Positions 46,144 through 59,099 of a stretch of DNA of 64,000 nt are shown in pieces. This DNA is from Hippophae tibetana (lineage: Eukaryota; Streptophyta; Magnoliopsida; Rosales; Elaeagnaceae): positions 38,889,452-38,953,451 of the forward strand of contig CM072811.1 of the NCBI GenBank assembly GCA_037013495.1, read 5' to 3'. The first letter of the stretch is position 1. Every line of letters begins with the position of its first letter. The position numbers and the translations under genes are program-made. The notes below the pieces were generated by a model, which worked only from the letters and a program-made list of their open reading frames with translations, ran no database searches and was not told where the DNA came from.

Positions 46144-47237
46144 TAATCGGTACAAAACTACAAGTGCATAATATCGTAGTTTTATAATAAAGTGATAAGA
46201 AGAGTATCATCCTCAGGGATTGATAACTTTAACAAATACTAAAATTATATTAATCTCAATTTTATCTAGAGAAGTCATTAAGGTTGTCGTAATTGGAATT
46301 TAAAATAAAATCAATTTAAAGAAAATGCACAAAATAAAAGAAAGATATTGTTCAAAGATCAAATTAATGAGAAGAAAACTTCTACAAAATTGATTTCATC
46401 TAATTCCTCACTATACTTTACTCATCTAGCTAATTGAATTTAATTATCTCTGTTTGTTAGCAATCTCCAAGAAACATCCAAAAACCTCTTTCGATAGTCA
46501 TTTAGAAATATTCTTGTTCATTAATTTATACAAGAGTATGTAATTTAATAAAGAAAGAAAGTATTAAGACCAATTATTTTAATACTATACAAGTTCATAC
46601 ATGTCTTTCGATCTCTATATTTACCTATGTCGAAATATTCTAGATCTATCCTATAATTTCCTTTTCGATAATAAATCACAAGACTAAAATAATCTAATTA
46701 ATAGCTAGTTAATTAGAAGCACTAAACTCAGAATAAATCAGACAAATATCAAATTAGCATAGAAAATCAGGCATAGTTTAGAATTAAATTACATCCTTTT
46801 CCCAAGAATAAAAAAAATTTATTCATGCTAAAAATTAAATTAAACATAAACGAATTCACCATAATATTTCTAAGAGGAATTGAAAGAAAATTGAATTGTA
46901 AAAAGAATCTACTTTTGCATCTTCTCCAATGTTCTGATTTCTTTCTTCGTTCTTCCCAGTGTCTTCTTCTTCTTCTTCTTTTCTAATCTACTCAGCCTTT
47001 TATTTTTCTTTTTTCTCCTACAGCGAGCATCACTTTCTATTTCTTTTTCTATTCTGTGCTTTTTTGTTTCCCTTCTTTAGCTCTTTTTTAATATCATATA
47101 TATATATATATTCATTTTCTTTAAATTTGCAATAAAATTTAAATAATAATAATGAAGTCTAAAATCAATAAAAATTAAATAAAATTAGACTAAAGTTTAA
47201 GGTTGAGAAATGATAAATTATTATGTCAAATTATGCA
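46144..47237 (-). repeat. Athila 5' LTR (about 1.09 kb)
   Basis: On the minus strand it starts TGCATAATTTGACATAA and ends just before the primer-binding site. Contains a (TTC)n run near 46960-46980 and an (AT)n run near 47097-47112. Confidence 0.82.
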
Positions 47238-47449
47238 AATCATAAGTGATCTTTTAAGTTTCTATTTAATTACATTACATAACTTAGTTTATAATTATAG
47301 TGTTATTTTTAACGTTCCTCTACACGTTATATATATATTTTTTCATATAGTATCAAAAAAATATTTTGCATATTCAAAAATACAATACATGTTATTTTTT
47401 TTAAATGTTAAAATTAAAATCATGTAAATAATATAGTCATATTAAAATA

Positions 47450-48594
47450 TGAAAGAATCTGTGACTGTGTAAACGAACAGGGTAAGGAGATACAACCTTG
47501 TAAAGAATTCAACCCTAACTCTCACAAATAAAGAAATAAACACTTGTACAAATCCCGTGGTAGAATCATAGATAGTATAATATCAAAACGTAGATAACTT
47601 GAATTATAGATATTATATATCAAAGTAGAAAGCTATTAAATAATAAATATTTTCTAATCAAATTCCATGCTTCAATATGTTAAGACATATATACAACAGA
47701 CTCAGATTATACTACCTAAATAAGAGATCATGCATAACACTCGATACTAATAGACAATAAAACCATTATTACCTCTATTAGACAAGACCTTTGTCTAAAT
47801 TTCCTACTATTGCTCTTCACTTGTTGCTTCCTTAATTGTTTGGTTCAACACTCGAACCCAACTGTCCTTCACAACCAATACCACCCAATATGGTGTGATT
47901 GGTAACCAATGATCAATAACTAGAAGTGCATCGACTCATAACCTCATGAGACACATAGTTCACTATTAATATTAAATCGGGTAGGGGAAACACACAGTCA
48001 AACAAAGTACTCACGCATATAACGATTTAATAACCTACCACAAAAATGACCCACTCTAAAATATATATGCTCTTCAAAATAATTTTGAAAATAGATAAAA
48101 ATCTCAAAGTAAATTTTGGTAGAGTTTCGGTTCTTAAAAAATGGGTAAAGAAAAGAGAAAAAAAATGGTATTTATAAGGCTCAGAATGCACACCTAGCTA
48201 GCCATCTTACTAAGGGTAGTGACAAGAGTGATAACGAGCTCCATAGCGAGCTTGTTGATGTAGTATTAAAAAATTACATTTTTTCATTTTCAAAAATGCC
48301 GAGTACTATCCATAAATACTCACACCTGAAACACGCCAAAAACTAAAAGTAAAAACATTAGCTCGCTCACACTCTTTCTTGTCAAAAACCAACACTCTAC
48401 CTAGCGTGTACACTATGAAAACCAACCTCATGATGTGTATAAAAATGCTTGAATATAGAGTGTACTTAACTATGTGCATGTATGAATTATTGATGCATAG
48501 TAACCAACCTTACATAGAGAAAGAAAAATATGCTAATTAAAAAAAATAGATATCTTGTTTGTATACGAAAAGCCAACACATAGACACAAGCACA
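47450..48594 (-). repeat. Gag-only element 3' LTR (1145 bp)
   Basis: Plus-strand start TGAAAGAATCTG, end AGACACAAGCACA. Homologous throughout to 52584-53817. It lacks about 90 bp present in the other copy at 52888-52988. Confidence 0.82.
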
Positions 48595-50279
48595 ACGTGA
48601 CTTACATTCATCCCTCTTTGTCATTTTGTGTCAAAACACTACACAACTAGATATAGAAACTCATCAAATATAAGATGATCATATATATGTCCTAAACTTA
48701 TTTATATCCACAAAAAGACATACTAAAATCCAAAAGACACACCTACACCAAGTTCATCCATCTTATGCGCTCCATCCAATCTCTATCACTCTAAAACATG
48801 AGGGTCTCAGCACCACTACACATAATACACTAAAAACATGAATACTTCATTGTACACCTATGGCCTATACACATAAACAAACACATACTCTATGAACGTA
48901 TCATGTGGAAACTACATGTAGTCAAACCACATGCTATCGTGTTACTCCTATATAGGTACACGATATGTAGTGCAATCCTATACTCATAGCCCATGCAACA
49001 CATAACACATATGAAAAAACATTCACATTTCAATTTTGGTAAAATGTATGCCAAACATATATCAATGTTATCCCTATAAAATTCATTTTACATACAATAG
49101 TATAATAAAGAGAAAAGTTGTCTGTCTCAGGAAACACAAAATTATGAATAACAAGTGAGATGAAATTAAAGGACTCCAAATAGATCAATACCCAAAAAGA
49201 AAGGGAATATGTATCGAAAGAGATAAACAGTAACAGTCACATCATTGCTAGTTAGGAGGAAAAAAGAAACTAACTAACTAGTGAGCATTACAAGAAACAT
49301 CCCTAAAATAAGGAAGAAACAGGGGATGCTACTAGAACCACTAAACATGTAAGAAGGACAAAGGTTTCGACATAGAAACACAAGAAATGCTTAGATAAGG
49401 AGAACACCATAGATATTAGGAATGTACATAAAGATACAAGAAAAAAATATATCTCAGATAATTTCTGAAGTAAAGTAGAAGGATAAGAAGGAAAAAGTAA
49501 AAGAAGAACAAAAGTCAGCATGAGACAAATAAATAATCAACACACAATATATTAAGCAAAAGAATGCAAAATCTAGTAAGATATATGAGAAGCATTCTAA
49601 ATGCCTTGTCATAAGAAAGATAGAGTCATTTACTAAGAATCCTACTACAATGAAACTACATGATGAAAATATGTGACGTGATGCACATACAAAGGCCATA
49701 GAGGAAAAAGTAGGCAGTATGTAAGACAAACATATATAAGGAACATGTTAAAGCAACTAGCGTGTGAGAAAACTAGTAAAAGATCAGTCATAAAGGAAAA
49801 GTAACAAATATGAAAATTAACATGCTATGCACAAATAAAAAACATTAACCAATAGACAATAAGAGGTGTCAAATAGGAAAACACAAATAAAATGATATAA
49901 TTTCACATACAGAAAAATGACAAACATAGAGAGATATGAAAGTAACTCTACCCTAATAGAACACCCAAAAATAGTGATCAAATTGCATCCCTCTGTTTAA
50001 ATAATTTTTGAGAGGAAATATAACTTGGAGATAGTCTTTGACTCATATGAGCATGAGGTGTATATGAGACTCATGATCTATTTTGTTTATAATTTTTAGA
50101 AAATTCAATCGAGTCATCCATATAAGCTAGGAAAGGCAGGCTTTTTGAGCCAAATTTATTTCTTTCTACTTTATGCACCATATGTACAATGAAACTTTTA
50201 TGAAAATGCTCAAATGAGTCACAATAGCTACATCTAGACAAAGAAGATAGAAGCATGATGGAGGATTTTGAGTTGTACT
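48595..50279 (-). other. Non-coding interior of the gag-only element
   Basis: About 1.7 kb between gag and the 3' LTR with no pol motifs. Short frames such as 49303-49521 and 49454-49729 are hydrophobic shadows of AT-rich sequence and have no recognised similarity. Confidence 0.6.
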
Positions 50280-52480
50280 TCTTATAAATCTAGGACACTA
50301 CTTGGTAATATGGCCTGTAATGCCACAACAATAACAAGTGTGAATAATGGAGCTGGAAAAATGAGGTAGCTGAATCAAAAGAGTAGTACGTAGAGGAAAA
50401 GAAGAGGAAACACTTATATTAACTTTCACACAAGGATGAGAAGTCAATTTTTTACAATGTGGTCTCATATGCCCAAGCTCACTACAATGGTGAAAATTGG
50501 GAATGAAAGTAGGTAAAGTCATAATACCATTATTGAAGTAACGAGAAGTGTTAGCCTTAAATGAAGGGTTTGCCTTGCTAAAGGAAACATGCTGAACCGA
50601 AACAATCGATTTACCTTTTGGGTCTGTAGTACCAGACTTCAATTTTGGCTCTTGATTAGTTGACTTCATACACTTAGTAGTACCCACTATTGAGGTAGAA
50701 ATCCCTTCTTCATAACCAACTTCACGTTTATCTCCAAATGTCTTTATAGTTCTAGGGATTTCATTTAACTTATTTGACCCAATCATCATCATGTGAACAA
50801 TAGAGACAGAGTGAGCTAATTCCTTTTCACTAACACTAAGCTTGTATTTCAAAGCTTTAATCAACTCTTCTTTTTCATTAAGAAAGATTTCAATATATGA
50901 TGTATAATTTTTTAGAACCACAACTTTCTCATTTAGTTATTCAACCTTAGCTTTCTTTTTGATAAGGAACTAAACTTGATATTCCTTTGCACTCTAAAGA
51001 AATTTGATTTTCTTCTTCAATTTTTCAATCTTGGTACTCTGATTAGAAGAGGGATCAGGACTAACAAATAGTTGTGTATTTTCCCTGAAGTAGGAACCTT
51101 CAATTGTTCCTCAAAATTTTTGCTTCCTTATGATTTGCATTAAACTTTATAAGAAAATTAGCATATCTTGTTTGAATGCCCTCACACATTATTGTGAGAT
51201 CATGTTATTGGCTATCCATAGATGGCTTCCTTTACTCTAGAGTTTTATTTAGCACGATGATTTCACATTCTTTTTCCTCAAGGCTATTCATAGCCTTTCT
51301 GTTTATCCTTTTCAAACTTGATATGCTCCAACAGGAGAGCCTTGTAGGAATCGAGTAATTCATCTTGCTCATCTTTTTCATCATCAATAGTGACCTATTG
51401 ATCATCTGAGGCAACATTCGGAGGATCAATTACCCTATTAAAATCAAAGAAGGAAAAAATATTTGTGTCATCCTCATTGTACACTTATTCAGGTGTTTTT
51501 TTAAAGCAATTGGCAGCAACATGTCATGGCTTTTTACATTTGAAGTAACTGATCTTGTTTAAGTGACCTTTGTTGGGTATCTCATATTCTTAATCGAAGT
51601 TATCATCATTTTTAATTAAGTTAGAGATTTTAGATCTTGAGGTTTCTTTTCCAACACCTCCAGAGGTGGGTTTCTTTTTTTTCTTTCTAAAAAATTGGTG
51701 AATCTCTGAGCAAGCAACACTAATACCTCCTCATCGGGATCAAAGTCATTTTCATCAACAACTAGTGCATTAACATATTTATTAGTACCACTACATTGGG
51801 TTTTCTTTAGAGCCAAGCTCTTTTCCTTTTCTGAGGCAAATTATTCTTATCCCAGTAACAAAAGGTATAGGTTGAAGACTTACGAGTCACAAACTAACTG
51901 GTTTACTGTAAGCTCTCCAAGCATATACATAGATTCACTCACTGTGACTTTGGCATGAAAACCTGTAAGGTAGATTAGCAATAATCTTTTGAATCTATTT
52001 TTCTTCACTGATCGATCTACCCAAGTTGTATCAACTATTCAAAATATTTGAGAATTGAGCATAGAACTTGTCAAAAGTCTCATCCTCCTACATGTTATAG
52101 AGTTAAAAACCTCTGTTCAACTTAAGAATTCTAGATCTTTTTATAGCTAAATTTCCTTCATGAGTAGTCTTCAAAATTTCCCATGCTTGTTTTGAAGAAG
52201 TATAACTCTGAATTATTCTAAACATATAAGGCGTCACAACCTTGATAATTACATATAAATCCTTTATTATTCCATTCGGACTCCTTGATTTCTTCCTTTG
52301 TCCAACATGGTTTAGGAATCACAGAATTATCGAGTAGGGTTTTAATTGAATAAGTTCAACCATTTTTTTATTTTCAACAATGACCATAAAATGGCCCTCA
52401 TATGTGATTTCAAATAGACATAGTTTAGCCCATCAAAAAGTGAAAGTCTACTTATATTACTTCCTTCTCCCAACAATAAA
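50280..52480 (-). pseudogene. Gag of the gag-only element
   Basis: The start region (about 52480-52400) reads SNISRLSLFDGLNYVYLKSH and then MRAIL, the DUF4219-like opening of a copia gag. A central acidic-basic region includes DPDEEVLVLLAQRFTNFLER (51616-51816). Two CCHC-type knuckles lie at the end: FHHCSELGHMRPHC (first Cys lost) near 50470 and CYCCGITGHITK-stop-C near 50300. Many stops. This layout is that of a copia-like gag although no pol accompanies it. Confidence 0.8.
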
Positions 52481-52583
52481 AAAGAATGTGTATGTGTGCA
52501 GGCGTGCATGCGTGGAAAATTGAGTTAACAATATCAACATCATAGTAGTTAAGCCTAAAAAGGTGCATCTAGTTTGATACTAA

Positions 52584-53817
52584 TTGAAAGAGTCCAAAAT
52601 TTGGTGAACAACTAGGGTAAAGAGATAGAGACTCCTAAAATACTTAACCCTAGCTTGCCCAAATAAGAAAGTAAACACTTATACAAATCACACACATGAC
52701 TCATAGATAGTATAATATTAAAAAATAGATAATTTGAATAACAAATATTATATATCAAAGCAAAAAGTCAGTAAGAAACAAATACTTTCTAATCAGAGTT
52801 TATGCTTTAATATGTTGAGACATATACACAACAAATTTAGATTATGCTAGCTTAATAAGAGGCATGCATAACACTCGATATAATAAGATAAATCCATATA
52901 GAGACAATATCTATATGGTTACATCCTCATGTTTGTTAAGGCAACTACCCAACATCAAATAATTCACTAAATAGTAAAAAAGTTATAACACTAATAGACA
53001 ATAAAACCATTATTACCTTTATCAGACAAGACCTCAATCCAAACTGCCTACTGCTTCCATAATTGTTTGGTTTAACACTCAAACCTGATTGTTATCTACA
53101 GCCAACACCACCTAATGTGTTGTGATTGAGAACCAATGATAATTGGAAGTATATCAAATCATAACCTCACATAACACATAGTCCACTATCAATATTAAAT
53201 CGCGTATGAGAGACACATGGTCAAACCACGTACTCATGTAGATAATGATTAACTAGCCATAAAAATGACCAATTTTCAAATGCATGTGCTTCAAAATAAT
53301 TTTGAAAATAGATAAAAATATCAATTGGAATTTTGATAGAGTTTCAGCTCTTAAGTAATGGGTAAAGAGAAGAGAAAATAAGCGGTATTTATAGGGCTTG
53401 GAATGTACACCTTGCTAGCCACCTCGCCAATGACCTCGCCAAGGGTAATGATGAGGGTAGTAGTGAGGTCCATGGCGAACTCGATGGCATGGTGCTAAAA
53501 ATTTGAATTTTTGTTTTCAAAATTGTTGAGTACTATCCACAAATACCCACACCTAAAACATGCTAAAAACCACAAGTAAAAACATCAGCTCACTTGCACT
53601 CTTACTTGTTGAAAACCCACACTCTACCCAACATACACACTACAAAAACTAACCTTGTAGTGTGTGTAAACTTACTTGCATATAAAGTGTACCTAACTGT
53701 GTGTATGTATGTGAATTTTTGATCCACAACAACCAATCTTACCTAGAAAGGGAAAAATACACTAAGTAAAATAAAATAAAAACTGTGTTTTGTACACAAC
53801 ATATAGACACAAGTACA
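52584..53817 (-). repeat. Gag-only element 5' LTR (1234 bp)
   Basis: Holds a TATA motif on the minus strand (TATAAATACC near 53383-53392), conserved in the other LTR. Divergence between the two LTRs is visible in every line, so the insertion is old. Confidence 0.82.
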
Positions 53818-54639
53818 ATGAGACTAGTAATTAGTTGTGGTGGAAGATCCAACATTCAAAGCTAGAAAGGACATCTTATAAATAATAAAAATAGTATTAC
53901 TTGTTTTTCAATTACTCCTTACTTCTCATTGAAAAGTTATATCATATATATTTCATTTGAGTGAAAATATATTCAAATTATTGAAATTGTAGTAACTTCT
54001 TAAGTTATAAAAACCTAAAATTAAATATTTAAGAGGGTACATTTTTATTTTATGTATATAACTTGTCTATAGTTTCATAATATTATACCTAAGAATATCT
54101 TTGTTAATTGTTGAGAAGGGAGAACATGCACCTACACATATTTGCTACTAATTAGTTGTATTAATTTCTCAACTTATAATTGTTTTTTTAAATAATTATA
54201 ATATTTATGTACCTATAATTGATACTCGAATATTAGACATTCTATATGCTAAAATAAACTATATGTCGTTGAGTTATAACTTGTTCAATTCTCAATTTAT
54301 ATAGTTTTATTGTAATTTTAGTACATAGACTTGCTTAAATGATGTGTAACTTGTGGGTGGTTTATAAAATATAAGTAAAATAAAAAATCTCAAATTATTT
54401 AGATATATCAAACATTACATAGAAAATCTTTCAAATCTCCAATAAACTTTGCACTCGTTTTGTTCTTTTTGTTGCTATTATAGTAATGAAACTTTACATG
54501 AACGAGGCTTAACTCCTCAATTAAGTCATTACATAAATGATTATAGACTGAATCAGGAAAGTCACATTCCTCAAAAGAGCCTTTTTGGTATGTACTTGCT
54601 GACTAATTTGCAACAATTTGAAGTGCTACTATATTTAGG
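53818..54639. other. AT-rich intergenic stretch
   Basis: No gene supported. A 65-codon frame at 54449-54646 has no similarity I recognise. Confidence 0.5.
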
Positions 54640-55440
54640 TAATTGAATGAGTTGAGTTATCACTCTCAACTTCAAAACCTAACAGATTCATCCCTCGATC
54701 AATTTCAAGAGCTAATCGAATCCTGATTGCTTTTGCTTCATCAATGGTACACCTCATTCCTTGCACCAAATTCCTAGTGTTTGACCATTAAAATATATAG
54801 CAATCATAAGAGAGTATGATGTTCCACTTCAAATTGTGGCATTAGTGTTGAACTTGATAAAAGCCTTATTTTGGGCAAATCCATTTTCCAGATTTACTAC
54901 ATCTCTTCTTGATCCATTCAAGATTTAGCTTTTCACAATTCCAATCTTCTTCATTAGTATTGTTTCATTTAATAGCATGTTCAGTAAATTATCGTTGTAT
55001 CCTTTCACCCATTTCTTCAATATTGAATGACTTCTTCTTGAGAACCCAATCATTTCTAGCTTTCCCAACCCAATACCATGTGAGGGCAAAAACTAACGTA
55101 AAGTTTTTTTTTTGTTGCAAACATTGAACCCTGGAGTAGTTGATAAGAGGGGCAGATAATTACTCGAATAAAATGTGCAAAATTCATGTTATTCAGACTT
55201 TTGTCCCTAAAACACCTTTGCCACCACTTCTAAATATAAAGCATTGCATCAGTTTTATGTAAACAATGTATTATCGTTTATGGTCCATCACATCACCTCA
55301 TAAAGGAAAATTTATGTCCTCTAGATCCATAAATTTTTCAACCATTTCCCTGGTTTGGAGGCACACTGTTAGGAATCTCCACAAGAACACCTTGTATATC
55401 TCATGGATTTTGAGTTTCTAGAGATGTTATCATGGTAAAT
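54640..55440 (-). pseudogene. LINE zf-RVT and RNase H-like C-terminal region
   Basis: zf-RVT-like piece: IYKVFLWRFLTVCLQTREMV and later WWQRCFRDKS. Then ALTWYWVGKARNDWVLKKKS, the usual linker in plant LINEs, and an RNase H-like domain ending EAKAIRIRLALEIDRG, LLGFEVESD. Several stops. Confidence 0.8.
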
Positions 55441-55947
55441 GTTTGAACTGGAGTTCTTCGATCTCAAGATGTCCACATAGGGCTCCTATGCGTTGATGGT
55501 TCCTGACCAACCTAAGACATATGTTTCTTTTGCTCTCCCAAGTTTCAAACCCCAGTCCTGACCCTTAAGACCTCATTAGGAAGTAACCTTGTACCTTTTG
55601 GGCTAGTAGTCCAGATGGTACCAAATTTCTTCCCAAGGTTTACTTAAGGGTTAGGTCATAGGTTTGAGAGTTTGAAAAAGTGAAAGAAACACGTGTCAGG
55701 CTATGAACGTTCCACTATGAACATAAATTGGTGTGGAATATCAAGGCCAGAACCCTAGATCCCATGTGAATATATCAAACCTTGCACATTGGTTGTACGT
55801 AAAAAAGATGCATTTTGATGTCTAAACTGGAGTTCTCCGATCTCGTGATGTCCACGTGTGGTCCCTAGGCATTGATGGTTCTTGACCAACCTAAGACAAG
55901 TGTTTCTTTCACTCTCCCTAGGTTTCGAATTTCGGTCCTGACACTTG
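55440..55947. repeat. Segment flanked by 128-bp direct repeats inside the LINE
   Basis: Copies at 55440-55567 and 55819-55947 share AACTGGAGTTCT, GTTGATGGTTC, TGACCAACCTAAGACA and GTCCTGAC with about 20% differences. The 250 bp between them hold a tRNA-like promoter: an A-box-like TAGTCCAGATGG (55607-55618) and a B-box-like GGTTTGAGAG (55661-55670). Confidence 0.75.
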
Positions 55948-56542
55948 AAAGTTAGTATAACTCATTTTTTCCTTCTTCATTAAGTGTACCAATTCTTTAG
56001 CTAGTATGGAATTATCTACTAGCCATCTATTAGGGGCAAAGGCCCTCTAGAAAGGTAAGATAAATCTTTGTAGAAAAAGTTTTAGCGTATCAATAATAAT
56101 CTTGGCAATCACTTTATAGCTAACATTATACAAGCTGATGAGTCTTAAATGAGAGAGCACACACAAAAAGGTGATCCTTTTTGGGAAAAATAGTAATTAT
56201 TTTTTTATTAATCTCAACATGCATTCTATTATGTATAAAGAAATCATGTACCAAGGAGATGAGATCGCCACCTAAAATGTCCTAGTATTTCTTGTAAAAT
56301 AATGCAGATGTACTATGACAACTTTGAGTCTTTTAAGTTATGCATTTTCCATAGGGTTGTTTTGATTTCCATTTCATATTGGAGTTTTCATAAAATCTCA
56401 TTCTCCGGTATGTTTATATATACTGAGAATAATAATTCTAACTAGATCTTCAAAAATTTAGCTCCTCTAACCATTATAGATGCAAATAAAATAATCAACT
56501 ATATAATCCCCAATTTTATTCCTTTCCCACAACCATCTTCTT
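55948..56542 (-). pseudogene. LINE reverse transcriptase N-terminal region
   Basis: Reads MHVEINKKIITIFPKKDH, LRLISLYNVSYKVIAKIIID, LKLFLQRFILPF, a stop, RAFAPNR, a stop and LVDNSILAKELVHLMKK. These match the PKxxxP..FRPISL and QSAF.xGR..DNxL motifs of plant LINE RT. The FxDD catalytic part is absent. Confidence 0.85.
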
Positions 56543-57357
56543 TGTTATGAATTGGTACTTACGGAAGCGAAGATCGAATCCAAATTGGGTTGCACAAATA
56601 TATAAAAATGGGTAATAGCAAAATAATAAGCAGTAAGAAAATAAATGGCACACAATGATTTAAGTGGTTCAACTTTTCAATGTGAAAAGTCTACTTCATT
56701 GACGACGGCACACTAAGGAAAATCCACTAATAATCAAACAGAGATACAAACACCAATTTTTAAAGAGCTTCACAAAATATACCAATATTTAAAATATATC
56801 CAGAAAATAACTCCCTCTAATTTATTGGTAATATATAACAAGATAAATTAAATCAACTTGCTATTAAATCAGATATTACCATAAACACCACCAACGGCAC
56901 CAAAATCTGATCTAAACTAAATGAGGTTGAAATCAGGAGAGGCTCACGGTACCGAGTGTCGTTGTTGTCTCACTTCGCGCAGCAACAGCCCAGGAACGAC
57001 TACTACTACGATGGCTATTGGCAATGGAACACGACGAGGAAAAACAGAACCAAGCGATTGGAAATGAAGTTGGAAACAACGTCATTAGTGGTGCTTGCAT
57101 CGTTGAGGAGGTTGCTGCTACTGAGGTGGTAAGGAAAAGATAGGAACAAAACAATAATGAAAAATGACGCAAAGGGATGAGATTTATGATCTATTCTTCT
57201 CTAATCTCAACTGGTGCTTCTTGCGGCTATTCACCCATCGAAAACTAAGGAAACTTAGTTAATATATATATATATATATGCATGTGTGGAAAATGAATAT
57301 AGGGTTTATTTAGTATTGGGTCTTAGGCCACGTTTGTTTTGGGCCATTTAAATAACA
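56543..57357 (-). repeat. Copia-6 3' LTR (815 bp)
   Basis: Shares length and internal landmarks with 61561-62369, including the GC-richer block at 56930-57180 and an (AT)n run at 57261-57279. Confidence 0.93.
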
Positions 57358-57451
57358 AATCTCCATCTTGGCTCAAAACACAAAACACGTTCTTCAAATA
57401 TGAAATTCCTCAGATTACCAAATAACCGTCATCCAAAGGCCAGAAGGGTGA

Positions 57452-58890
57452 TCATCTACTAGAAACACCAATCAAGTCCAAACAATGCTTGAACTTGTTA
57501 AATGGAACTAGTTTGGTTAACATATCAACTAGATTCTCTGTAGTGACTATCTTATTGACAACAATAACACCCTGAGAGATAATGTCATGAACCAAGTGAT
57601 ATTTGACATCAATATGTTTGGTCCTTTCATGATACATAGTATTTTTGGTCAAGTGTATTGCACTCTGACTATCACAAAATACAACAAAAATATCCTGCTA
57701 TAAACCCAAATCACAAACCAAACCTCTAAGCCAAATAGCTTCTTTCACTGCTTCTACTATTGCCATATATTCTGCCTCTGTCGTAGACAAAGAAACTGTA
57801 GACTATAAAGTAGCGTTCCAACTAATGGCACAATGAGAAAGAGTGAAAACATAACCTGTTAGAGATCTTATTCTATCCAAATCACTAGCATAATCGGAGT
57901 CCACATAACCAATAACACTACAACCCGTATTAGAACTTCCATTATATACCAAACCAAAATTAGATGTACCTCTAAAATACCAAAGTATCCATTTCACTAC
58001 TTACCAATGACCCTTACCAGGATTACCCATATATCTGCTGACAACACTAACTACATGTGAAATGTATGGACGAGTACAAACCATAGCGTACATAAAACTA
58101 CCAATGACACTAGTATACAGAACCTGAGACATGTACTGCTCTTCTTCTTCTAACTGTGTTGATAAATCCAAAGAAAGTCTAAAATGCATAGCTAACGGCA
58201 TACTCATAGGTTTAGACTCTTTCATACCAAAGTATTCAAGAAATTTTTCAATTACTTTTCTGAGTCAAATAAAGCTTGCCTTCTTGTTTATCCTTGTAAA
58301 TTTCCATGCCCAAATTTTTTTTCACTATACCCAAATCATTCATCTCAAACTCACCATTAAGTTGAGACTTTAATTTCGGAATCTCAAACTTATTCTTAGA
58401 AGGAATAAGCATATCATCAACATAAAGTAACAAATAAATGGATGAACCATCATGAAATCTTTTATGATAAACACAACTATTATAATCACTCTTAGATAAC
58501 CATGATCAATCATAAAAGAATCAAACCACTTATACCACTGTCTTGGGGATTGCTTCAACCCATATAAAGACTTTTTCAATAAACAAACATGATCTTCCTT
58601 ACCTGGAACAATAAACCCCTCTGGATGATGCATATATATTTGTTCTTCAAGCTCACCATGTAAGAAGGCTATCTTGACATCAAGTTGTTCTAATTCCATG
58701 TCAAACAATGCAACCATAGCAAACAACACACGAATAGAGCTATGTTTCACAACAGGTGAAAATACTTCATTGAAGTCAATACCTTTCTTTTGACAATAGC
58801 CCTTTGCAACAACATGTGCCTTGAACCTAGCTGCTTCAACCTCAGGTATACCTTCTTTTTTTCTTGAAGACCCATTTGTTTCCAACAATC
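57452..58890 (-). pseudogene. Copia-6 reverse transcriptase and RNase H
   Basis: RT: AHVVAKGYCQKKGIDFNEVF, LDVKIAFLHGELEEQIYMHH, LYGLKQSPRQWYKWFDSFMI, a frameshift near 58490, then LLYVDDMLIPSKNKFE with YVDD at 58413-58424. RNase H: VCTRPYISHVVSVVSRYMGN, GYVDSDYASDLDRIRSLTGY, a stop, [19 protein letters not shown] and [17 protein letters not shown]. The end at 57452 follows LDLIGVSSR. Confidence 0.93.
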
Positions 58891-59099
58891 TTCTAGCCTT
58901 TAGGTGGTTTCACCAATTCCCAAGTATGATTCTTATAAAGTGATTCAATCTTTTCATTCATAGCAACCATCCACTAAACAGACTCATCACAAGTGATAAC
59001 TTGATGATAACTAGAAGGTTTATGTACCTCAATAGACTCTGCCATAAACAATGCAAAAGAAACTAAGTTTGCATCTACGTACCTTTGAGGGCGTCGAAT

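Larger units (their letters stand above)
40357..47237 (-). mobile_element. Athila-type Ty3/gypsy element, internally deleted
   Basis: Minus strand. The 5' LTR (46144-47237) is followed by a primer-binding site, TGGCGCCATTGCCGAGG, at about 46123-46139, the style of Athila/Tat elements. Gag, protease, the start of RT, integrase and a long 3' non-coding region follow, ending in a purine-rich stretch and a shortened 3' LTR (40357-40731). The RT core and RNase H are deleted. Neither LTR boundary has a clear target duplication. Confidence 0.88.
47450..53817 (-). mobile_element. Gag-only LTR retrotransposon (TR-GAG/LARD-like)
   Basis: Long, diverged LTRs (47450-48594 and 52584-53817) flank about 4 kb. 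On the minus strand the right LTR is followed by a degenerate Met-type primer-binding site, ATTAGTATCAAAC, and the left LTR is preceded by a purine tract, ACAAAGAGGGATGAATG. Only gag-like sequence is recognisable inside (50280-52480). No protease, integrase, RT or RNase H motif was found between gag and the purine tract. The target duplication is not clear, consistent with age. Confidence 0.82.

Noticed and set aside
49303-49729. Two hydrophobic frames in the gag-only element considered as membrane proteins
   Set aside because: Low-complexity reading of AT-rich non-coding interior; frames overlap and neither has a known motif.
54449-54646. 65-codon plus-strand frame
   Set aside because: No similarity recognised and no support from context.
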